A stretch of DNA of 19,900 nucleotides, from assembly GCA_934230965.1 (NCBI GenBank), contig CAKQFW010000012.1:1-19900 (forward strand). Reading direction: 5' to 3'. Made by a program: the position numbers and the translations under genes. The stretch's first letter is position 1; the number at the start of each line of letters is the position of its first letter. The DNA is from an uncultured Prevotella sp. (GTDB lineage Bacteria > Bacteroidota > Bacteroidia > Bacteroidales > Bacteroidaceae). The notes under the pieces were generated by a model that saw nothing but the letters and a program-made list of their open reading frames with translations, ran no database searches and had not been told where the DNA came from. Positions 13,837-19,900 of the stretch are shown in pieces.

Positions 13837-14661
13837 TTATAACGTGTAGACAATGTCTTGCACATACTGTGCCCACTGGCGTGGTGTCTTGCTCTTGTCG
13901 AACGTTTGCCAGGGAATGGGCTTGCCTATGGCCACGCGAAACTCTTTGTGCACGTTCTTATACATCTCGTCGACAAGAAACAGCATGGCGATATTAAACT
14001 TTATGCCCAGCGTCTTGCACAGGTTAGCCAAACGGTAAAAGAAGTCGGAGTTTTGCCCACCAAAGTGTATGGGCACCACGTCGCGGTGTGTCTCTACGCT
14101 CTTCGTGATGAAGGTCTTGGTCCACGGCAGGTCGTGTATCTGGCCGTTAATGCGGCGCGAGCAGAGGCCAGCCGGAAACATGAGCATGTGGTTATCGCTG
14201 GCAAAGCCTGTCTCTACCATCAAGGGAAAATCGCGACCCTGCTTGCCCGTCTTGTTGATAGGTATGCAGAGGGGTGCCAAGCCAGGGAGGTTCATCAACA
14301 GGTCGTTGACGAGATAGCGAAAGTGGCTGTCATAATGGCGACCAATGATAGCGCCCAAGGCCACGCCGTCGGCGCCACCTAACGGGTGGTTTGACACGAA
14401 GGTGTAGCAGCGTCCATCGTTCTTGTCGGGCAGGTTCTCCATGCCCACAATGTTTAGTTTCATGTCGAGATAGCGCACACACTCCTCCAGCCAGTCGGTG
14501 CCCGAGAGGTTACGGCTGTCCCAGAGGTAACGGTTCACCTCGTCTTCATGAACAATGTGCTTGAGCCACCGCACCAATGGCGAGGGCACAAACTTTGCTT
14601 TCTCGCCCATCTTATCGTGCAAGATACGGTCAATATCAATAGTCTTTTTGAAGTCGCTCAT
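13837..14661 (-). CDS. glsA: PlsC-like O-acyltransferase, GlsA-like (glycine lipid synthesis)
   Basis: The 274-residue protein has the acyltransferase motif I NHPLGGAD (NHx4D, about residues 91-98) and a motif III-like FPAGLCSRR (about 162-170, where the usual FPEG Glu is Ala). VVPIHFGGQNSDFFYRLAN follows. No signal peptide or strong membrane helix is seen, so it is probably a peripheral inner-membrane enzyme. It precedes the GlsB-like gene by 54 nt and has its own promoter (14731-14762). By analogy with B. thetaiotaomicron it should O-acylate N-acylglycine to give the diacylated glycine lipid. A 1-acylglycerol-3-phosphate acyltransferase role is the alternative, but the neighbour makes it less likely. 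Confidence 0.82.
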   Translation of the reverse strand: MSDFKKTIDIDRILHDKMGEKAKFVPSPLVRWLKHIVHEDEVNRYLWDSRNLSGTDWLEECVRYLDMKLNIVGMENLPDKNDGRCYTFVSNHPLGGADGVALGAIIGRHYDSHFRYLVNDLLMNLPGLAPLCIPINKTGKQGRDFPLMVETGFASDNHMLMFPAGLCSRRINGQIHDLPWTKTFITKSVETHRDVVPIHFGGQNSDFFYRLANLCKTLGIKFNIAMLFLVDEMYKNVHKEFRVAIGKPIPWQTFDKSKTPRQWAQYVQDIVYTL

Positions 14662-14730
14662 CCTTTTCTTCTACTAACGTCAGGGGGCCTTTCTTTTATC
14701 ATAAAGGGGCCTTACCTATAAAAAGTCATG

Positions 14731-14762
14731 CAAAAATAGCATTTCTTTTTTTAATATGTAAA
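14731..14762 (-). promoter_or_regulatory. Promoter of glsA-glsB
   Basis: The minus strand has TATTTTTG (14731-14738), an exact -7 box, preceded 20 bp upstream by TTTA (14759-14762), close to the TTTG -33 element. The leader to ATG 14661 is about 60 nt and contains AAGGCCCC twice, about 22 nt apart. Confidence 0.65.
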
Positions 14763-14786
14763 CATTCTATCGAAAAATGTTTACAT
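14756..14786. promoter_or_regulatory. 11-bp-arm palindrome over the -33 region of the glsA promoter
   Basis: Perfect arms ATGTAAACATT (14756-14766) and AATGTTTACAT (14776-14786) surround 9 nt. The left arm includes the -33 element. It could be an operator or the 3' hairpin of the upstream S41-peptidase transcript. The minus-strand flank ATTAAAAAAAG has no U-run, so the operator reading is slightly better. Confidence 0.55.
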
Positions 14787-14821
14787 TTTTACTTTTTTGT
14801 CATTACGATGTAGCAAAATCT

Positions 14822-15883
14822 TTACCAATCGGTTTGCGAGAACAGCTCTCGCGCATACTCAATAAGGGTATCTTCTCCGCGAGCCTCATCCGCCGCACGT
14901 AGGGCCACGGCATGATCGGGGGCGATGCCAAACTCGGTGCTGTTGCCCTGTGCATCAAACATGGGGCAGGCCGAAAAGCGGATGCTCCAGCCCGATGGCA
15001 GCTCGCCATTAAAGGGCATGCCAGCGCCACCGCCCGTGGTGTCGCCCACAATCTTTACGTGGTCAAAGCAGCGCATATACTTAACAAACTCGTTAGCAGC
15101 GCTATATACCGAGCGGTTAGTGAGCACCACCACCTGTTTTTGCCAGCGCAGTCCGGCCGATGGCGAGATATATTGAGCCTTGCGCGACGAAAAGTCGCTA
15201 TGCCCTTTGCCCGTCTTGTGTTGCATATATCCCACAAGGGTCTTGCTGTTAGTGAAGCGCGAAGCCAACTGCTCGGCAGCGGTTATCATACCGCCACCAT
15301 TGCCGCGGAGGTCGATGATAAGGCCACGACAGGGCGCCAGATAGAGCATTACCTGGTCGAGATTGCCCTCGCCAAAGCCCGACGCAAACGAGGCGCAACG
15401 CACATAACCCACCTGATCGTCGAGCACCCGATACTTTAGCGAGGCCGCCATACGATAGTCGGTGCCGAGATAGCGGCGCAACAGCGTGTCGCTCACGTTC
15501 GACGGATAGTCTTCATGCCACGACCAGTTGCGCGCCACATCCCACGACGAATACATGTTTACGTGTCCGTCGCGCAGTTCGCCCAGCATATTGCCCAGCA
15601 CCTCAAACAGTTGAGCATCAGTCATGCGGTCGTCAAACTGTGGCGCATAGCGGGCACGCACCTCGTTCCAGTCGAGTCCATACTGGCTGTTCTTCTCGTT
15701 GAAGAAGCAGTAATGCTCATCAATAATCTTCCACAGGGCCTCGAAGTTGCCGCGCGGCGTATTGGCAAACTCCTCTTCGTCGACACACGACGTGAGCGAG
15801 CCAGCCATCATCACCAGCAGCAAGACTGGAAGAAGCGTCTTCTTCCAGCAGCTGCTGATATGTAAAGGGTTATGGTTTATCAT
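14822..15883 (-). CDS. S41-family serine peptidase lipoprotein
   Basis: The 353-residue protein has a hydrophobic signal (about 14-32) ending in lipobox GSLTSC (Cys33). A helical N-terminal part (GNFEALWKIIDEHYCFF) resembles the S41/tricorn-core lead-in. The peptidase domain includes VGYVRCASF, LIIDLRGNGGG (about 188-198) and VVVLTNRSVYSAANEFVKYM with the presumed nucleophile Ser261, then KIVGDTTGGGAG. No PDZ domain is obvious. C-terminal processing peptidases of this family cleave periplasmic or surface proteins; the substrate is unknown. It starts 17 nt after the cysteine-rich gene and seems to end the parC - DUF3316 cluster. Confidence 0.9.
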   Translation of the reverse strand: MINHNPLHISSCWKKTLLPVLLLVMMAGSLTSCVDEEEFANTPRGNFEALWKIIDEHYCFFNEKNSQYGLDWNEVRARYAPQFDDRMTDAQLFEVLGNMLGELRDGHVNMYSSWDVARNWSWHEDYPSNVSDTLLRRYLGTDYRMAASLKYRVLDDQVGYVRCASFASGFGEGNLDQVMLYLAPCRGLIIDLRGNGGGMITAAEQLASRFTNSKTLVGYMQHKTGKGHSDFSSRKAQYISPSAGLRWQKQVVVLTNRSVYSAANEFVKYMRCFDHVKIVGDTTGGGAGMPFNGELPSGWSIRFSACPMFDAQGNSTEFGIAPDHAVALRAADEARGEDTLIEYARELFSQTDW

Positions 15884-15900
15884 TTCATATTAATTTTCAA

Positions 15901-16602
15901 TTAGTTGTGCGAGCCCATGCCGTGACAAGCCGAGCAGATGCCCGTTCCACCACAAGCGCCACAGCCAGCATTGATACCAGGGGCATGGTTGGGGCTTATG
16001 CCTGTGCCACCACAGGTAGAGCATCGACCAGAGCCTGAGCACACGCCACAGGTCATTGGGGTTGATGGGGTGTAGGGCACATATCCGCCCGACGGTGCTG
16101 ACGGTGTAGATGGTGCCGACTGTCCAGCGCCCGTCATGGTGTAAGACACGCGAGGCACCTTTTTCGTATTAGTGATATAACGTTTTAGCGTTTCGTCGTA
16201 AATCAACACACGCACATGATACGTATGCTTACCAGGCAGCACCGTAAGCCTATCTTTATAAAAGCCCAGCCACTCATCGCCATTCCATACGGTTGTTTCA
16301 TAAGACGCCACCCTTGAGTTACCGCTCCAAGACGCTTGTTTGCCATCCTTAAAGGTATGTATCTTACCGTTATCAGCCTGAATATAGGCAATGGGGTGCA
16401 CCTTGTGTCCCTTGGCGCCTACACATTTAAAACGAAAGTGCACCTTCAAAAGGCCACGTCCATTGTCTACAGCGTTGGGTTCCAGCCGAAGGTCATAAAC
16501 CTGGGCCGTTTGTGCGTTTGCCGAAAAGCTCCACATGCAAGCGCTCACTAACAAGAGCATTACGCTCGTCATCATTGTAAATACATTTCTTTTCATATTC
16601 AT
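15901..16602 (-). CDS. Secreted protein with C-terminal DnaJ-like CxxC zinc-finger repeats
   Basis: From ATG 16600-16602 the protein is about 233 residues: signal peptide (MKRNVFTMMTSVMLLLV..., cleavage near FSANA|Q), a beta-rich middle, a Ser/Pro/Gly linker, and a C-terminus with four CxxC pairs in two CxxCxGxG-like blocks (CGVCSGSG, CSTCGGTG, CGACGGTG, CSACHGMG). Such blocks bind zinc in DnaJ, but a secreted version is unusual. An upstream in-frame ATG (16660-16662) overlaps the DUF3316 stop as ATGA but would add 20 residues ahead of a good signal peptide, so I prefer the internal start; the overlap may still aid translational coupling. Function unknown; it lies between DUF3316 and the S41 peptidase lipoprotein. 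Confidence 0.75.
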   Translation of the reverse strand: MNMKRNVFTMMTSVMLLLVSACMWSFSANAQTAQVYDLRLEPNAVDNGRGLLKVHFRFKCVGAKGHKVHPIAYIQADNGKIHTFKDGKQASWSGNSRVASYETTVWNGDEWLGFYKDRLTVLPGKHTYHVRVLIYDETLKRYITNTKKVPRVSYTMTGAGQSAPSTPSAPSGGYVPYTPSTPMTCGVCSGSGRCSTCGGTGISPNHAPGINAGCGACGGTGICSACHGMGSHN

Positions 16603-16658
16603 TCTTCTTTTGGTTAAACTATATATTTTTTTGGGGGAAAGCCACAGTGCTACACGCT

Positions 16659-17588
16659 TCATTGCTTCACGGTGCGGAACCGCTTCACAATGCCTATCAT
16701 GAGCGAATGGGTGTAGACGTGGGTTTTGAGATTATTGACGTGCGATTGCTCAAAGGTGCCGAGGTAGCCCACACGAACGATGGTGCGGGCGAGACGGAAG
16801 TCGAGGGTGAGCAACTGCCTGAACGAGGGGGTTGAAACAAAGGTGGTGGGCACACAGTTGTGGTCGTAATTGCCACGATTGAACAATTCGTAATACGACT
16901 GCCCATAGTTGGGCGAAAACATTAAGCCCACCAGCGGGGCCGACGCTTCATAATGCAAGATAAGGGGGAAGTGGGCGCAATGGCCCGGACGAAAGCTCAC
17001 GCCACGACGATGGGCAGCGCGGCCCAGCGGATAGTCGAAACCCACGGTAGGTTCAATGTGTAACGACAGGCGCGCGTTGGCCGGATTGTTGCCATTGCGC
17101 GTGTTGTAGATAAAGCCCACGTTGGCAGCCACGGTGCCACCAGCATTTATCTGTAGAGGATGCCGCCAGAGGTCAATGTTCCACTTATGCAATAGCGAAT
17201 AGCGAAACGTGTAAGCGCCCATCATGGTACCGCCGTTGCCCGAACGGTTATCAGCATAGGCCAAGTGACCCTCATGCTGAAACTGGTTTATCCAGGGCGA
17301 GGCATCGCGCTCGCGGCGTGTATAAGAAAGAAAGCGGATGTCGGCACCGCGATACTTCTCGGTAGAGAGGTAGGTGTCGAGAATATTGGTGGCGCCGAAG
17401 CCCACCATTAAAGCATTGGTCTTCAGCGTGAGGCGCTTCAGGTCAACATTGCTATCGCCCGTCTTCGCCCACACGGTGTCGGCTCCTGTGGTAGAGCACG
17501 ACACGGTGTCGGCGTCACGCGAAACAGCCATTGCTTGCCCCATGCACAGCAATAGCAGCGCTGCCAGCAAGTGTTTAAAGGTCAGCAT
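16659..17588 (-). CDS. DUF3316 family secreted protein
   Basis: The 309-residue protein has a signal peptide (about 1-22, MLTFKHLLAALLLLCMGQAMA). The mature part is rich in alternating hydrophobic/aromatic segments (e.g. FRYSLLHKWNIDLW, VGFIYNTRNG, LTLDFRLARTIVRVGYLG), suggesting a beta-barrel or other outer-membrane-like fold. It resembles DUF3316, a Bacteroidales family of unknown function that I recall lying beside the topoisomerase IV A gene. Its ATG overlaps the last 14 bases of the parC-like gene in another frame, showing tight coupling, and its TGA overlaps an upstream in-frame ATG of the next gene (ATGA). Confidence 0.75.
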   Translation of the reverse strand: MLTFKHLLAALLLLCMGQAMAVSRDADTVSCSTTGADTVWAKTGDSNVDLKRLTLKTNALMVGFGATNILDTYLSTEKYRGADIRFLSYTRRERDASPWINQFQHEGHLAYADNRSGNGGTMMGAYTFRYSLLHKWNIDLWRHPLQINAGGTVAANVGFIYNTRNGNNPANARLSLHIEPTVGFDYPLGRAAHRRGVSFRPGHCAHFPLILHYEASAPLVGLMFSPNYGQSYYELFNRGNYDHNCVPTTFVSTPSFRQLLTLDFRLARTIVRVGYLGTFEQSHVNNLKTHVYTHSLMIGIVKRFRTVKQ

Positions 17589-19900
17589 TTTCAGTAAAGA
17601 GGTTGAGTTGTCCGGTCATCTCGTCTATCACCTGTTGCTGACTTTTTCCAGCATCGGGGTCAAGGTCTTCGGGCTCGGCCTCATCGGCAGCGTCGGTGGG
17701 CTCGGGTTCTGGGTCAGGCTGGCGCAGCGGCTCCAGCTCTTCCACCTTATCAATATTAAAGGTGGTAACGCGTTTGCCCTTTGCCTTAAAGCCTTTCACG
17801 CCAATAAAGCTATCGGCGTCAATCTCTAACGGAGCACGGTCGGCATCGGTGCCGCCAAAGTTGAACAGCAAGCGGGGGTAGAACGTGTCGGTAAGCAACA
17901 CCAACTGGTTCTTCTCGTTCTCGCCCACAAAGTTCTGGTGCCTGCGCAAGGCATCCATCGTAAAGCGTTTAATGTAGGCAAAGCCGCCGTTGTCGGCATC
18001 GTTCACCACAGCCGTCCACACCTTCTTGGGGTCCCATTTCTCTATGCGAGCAATGTTGTCCTCATAGTGGTTGTTGGCATCAAAGTTAGAGATATAAAAT
18101 TCGCCACCCTCAAGAATAACCAGTATGGCATCGTCTTCATTAAATTCGCCCAGCAGTCGGCCGTGGTCGTCATAGTTGATGCGGTTTACGTCGGGGTCGA
18201 ACCACACCTTGCGGCCGCCCAAGGTAGAGTGGCCGTGGCTCTTCAAGCCCACACGGTGCACAGGATTGCGTGTTACGAGCAAGCCACGAGCGCTGCGGCC
18301 CTTGATAGGCACCTCTGAGAAGTCGCGCTCGATAAATATCTTGCGCAATTTTGGGTTAGCCTCCAGCGTCACCTTTATCACCTCGGCCTCGCCATTCGGG
18401 TTGGCGGTGAAGTAGAGCACACGCGAGCCTTTCTCGCCACGGGTTAGGTCGTAGTCGCGGTCGCGCATCACCGATGGCAGGTTGAAACGTTTAATATAAA
18501 CGGGGCCGTTTTGTCCGTCACGATACACAGCGTTGTAGGTTGTGCGGCGGTCGTTGCGGTTATACACGCCCACCCACAGCACGTTCTTGCCCACAAATAT
18601 CTTGTCGGCCACGCGCACCACACGATACTTGCCATCGCGGAAGAACACCACAATGTCGTCAATATCTGAGCAGTTGCACACAAACTCGTCTTTCTTCAAT
18701 CCTGTTCCAATGAAGCCTTCTTGGCGGTTGATGTATAGTTTCTGGTTAGCCTCTACCACGGTAGTGGCCACGATGGTGTCGAAATTCTTTATCTCGGTAA
18801 GGCGCGGATGATGCTTGCCATACTTGTCTTTGATGAAGCGGAACCAGTCGATGGTGACGTCGGTCATGTGCGCCAGGTCGTGCTCAATATCTTTCAGTTC
18901 GGCCTTTATCTTCGCCATCAGCTCGTCGGCCTTGTCTTTATTAAACTTCAAGATGCGCTGCATCTTTATCTCCATGAGGCGAAGGATGTCGTCGCGCGTC
19001 ACCTCACGAATAAAGTCTTTTTTAAAGGGCGTAAGCTTCTTGTCAACAAAGGCCACGGCGGCATCCATGTCGGCAGCATTTTCAAAGCCGCGCTCTTTGT
19101 AGATGCGCTCCTCGATGAAGATGCGCTCGAGCGATGCAAAGAACAACTGCTCCAGCAGTTCGGCACGACGTATGTTCAGTTCTTTGCGCAGCAAGCCCAT
19201 GGTGCTGTCTACGCTGTGACGCAACACGTCGCCCACCGAGAGAAAACACGGCTTGTTATCTTCAATAACACAACAGTTGGGCGAGAGGTTAATCTCACAA
19301 TCAGAGAAGGCGTAAAGGGCGTCGATGGTCTTGTCTGACGACACGCCAGGGGCCAAGTGTACCAATATCTCTACCTCGGCGGCGGTGTTGTCTTCTACCT
19401 TCTTCACCTTCACCTTGTTCTTTTCTACGGCACGAAGTATCGACTCTATCAGCGTGGCCGTGGTCTTAGAGAAAGGTATCTCACGTATAACCAGCGTCTT
19501 GCTGTCAAGCTTCTCTATCTTGGCGCGCACCTTCAGCACACCGCCACGCTGCCCATCGTTATAACGGCTCACGTCGATGCTGCCGCCTGTGGGAAAGTCG
19601 GGATACAGGTTGAAGGTCTCGCCACGCAGATACTTGATGGCGGCGTCGCAAATATCGTTCAGGTTGTGGGGCAATATTTTCGAGCTCAAGCCTACAGCAA
19701 TGCCTTCGGCACCCTGGGCCAGCAGCAACGGAAACTTGGCGGGCAGGGTGATAGGCTCTTTGTTGCGTCCGTCGTAGCTCAGCTGCCATTCGGTGGTTTT
19801 GGGGTTGAACACCACGTCGAGGGCAAACTTCGACAAGCGTGCCTCAATGTATCGAGGGGCGGCGGCGCGGTCGCCTGTAAGAATGTTTCCCCAGTTTCCT
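17575..19900 (-). CDS. parC: Type IIA topoisomerase subunit A (topoisomerase IV A / ParC-like), 5' end missing
   Basis: The frame is open to the right edge, so the N-terminal start lies outside; about 774 codons are visible. The first visible residues, NWGNILTGDRAAAPRYIEARL, are the GyrA/ParC breakage-reunion core, with catalytic Tyr (codon 19849-19851) in APRYIEARLS. The coiled-coil and tower regions follow, then a C-terminal DNA-wrapping beta-pinwheel (about residues 380-690 of the visible part) and an acidic tail rich in E/D/P ending LFTENADL. The GyrA box QRRGGxG is not seen, which argues for topoisomerase IV (chromosome decatenation) rather than gyrase. The internal TTG-initiated frame at 19836 is not a real start. 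The gene leads the cluster parC - DUF3316 - Cys-rich - S41. Confidence 0.9.
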   Translation of the reverse strand, partial: GNWGNILTGDRAAAPRYIEARLSKFALDVVFNPKTTEWQLSYDGRNKEPITLPAKFPLLLAQGAEGIAVGLSSKILPHNLNDICDAAIKYLRGETFNLYPDFPTGGSIDVSRYNDGQRGGVLKVRAKIEKLDSKTLVIREIPFSKTTATLIESILRAVEKNKVKVKKVEDNTAAEVEILVHLAPGVSSDKTIDALYAFSDCEINLSPNCCVIEDNKPCFLSVGDVLRHSVDSTMGLLRKELNIRRAELLEQLFFASLERIFIEERIYKERGFENAADMDAAVAFVDKKLTPFKKDFIREVTRDDILRLMEIKMQRILKFNKDKADELMAKIKAELKDIEHDLAHMTDVTIDWFRFIKDKYGKHHPRLTEIKNFDTIVATTVVEANQKLYINRQEGFIGTGLKKDEFVCNCSDIDDIVVFFRDGKYRVVRVADKIFVGKNVLWVGVYNRNDRRTTYNAVYRDGQNGPVYIKRFNLPSVMRDRDYDLTRGEKGSRVLYFTANPNGEAEVIKVTLEANPKLRKIFIERDFSEVPIKGRSARGLLVTRNPVHRVGLKSHGHSTLGGRKVWFDPDVNRINYDDHGRLLGEFNEDDAILVILEGGEFYISNFDANNHYEDNIARIEKWDPKKVWTAVVNDADNGGFAYIKRFTMDALRRHQNFVGENEKNQLVLLTDTFYPRLLFNFGGTDADRAPLEIDADSFIGVKGFKAKGKRVTTFNIDKVEELEPLRQPDPEPEPTDAADEAEPEDLDPDAGKSQQQVIDEMTGQLNLFTENADL

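Noticed and set aside
14662..14724. Riboswitch in the glsA leader
   Set aside because: The leader is only about 60 nt with a simple repeated AAGGCCCC and no recognisable aptamer architecture.
1..19900. tRNA or rRNA genes
   Set aside because: No cloverleaf, TTC-A-A T-arm pattern or rRNA-like stretch was noticed on either strand; a tRNAscan run would settle it.

Overview
The window looks like a chromosomal segment from a Bacteroidales bacterium, most likely a Prevotella/Segatella-type organism. The evidence is the repeated Bacteroidetes promoter signature (-7 box TAnnTTTG, sometimes with TTTG about 19-21 bp upstream), a BspA-like leucine-rich-repeat surface protein, the order dut - TPR protein - DUF4292 lipoprotein - EnvC-like factor, a glycine-lipid acyltransferase pair (GlsA/GlsB-like), and a parC-like topoisomerase gene followed by a DUF3316 gene. 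Coding regions are of medium G+C. The stretch at about 6.2-7.2 kb is clearly more AT-rich.

Layout. 1-370 (-): 5' end of a BspA-like LRR protein that runs off the left edge. 371-822: non-coding, with hairpins including a 29-bp-arm stem-loop just after the envC stop. 823-5679 (-): apparent operon dut > TPR protein > DUF4292 lipoprotein > EnvC-like factor, with a -7 box before dut. 5680-6432: repeat-rich intergenic region. 6433-7159 (+): a TM2-domain gene followed by a DUF2752 gene. 7234-8694 (-): AAA ATPase with a DUF234/nuclease-like C-terminus. 8966-10303 (+): dGTP triphosphohydrolase. 10304-10726: tandem repeats and a ~200-bp inverted repeat. 10727-12553 (-): secreted GH2 glycoside hydrolase with a full promoter. 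12631-12667: terminator. 12790-14661 (-): glsA > glsB with their own promoter. 14822-19900 (-): parC-like (partial) > DUF3316 > cysteine-rich secreted protein > S41 peptidase lipoprotein, packed with overlaps or short gaps.

The most unusual structure is at 6125-7264. A perfect 84-bp direct repeat flanks a 972-bp AT-rich segment holding the TM2/DUF2752 pair with its own promoter. The right copy of the repeat contains the last 31 bases of the ATPase gene and its immediate downstream region, and the left copy repeats them. This is what one sees when a segment inserts at the 3' end of a gene and rebuilds that end, but no integrase or transposase is present. Just upstream of the cassette promoter is an array of GAAC-headed units mostly spaced exactly 11 bp apart. 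Several other repeat families (22-bp array, 52-bp tandem hairpins, 57-bp duplication, 14-bp tandem repeats, long inverted repeat) sit between genes. No tRNA, rRNA, CRISPR array or recognisable insertion sequence was seen.
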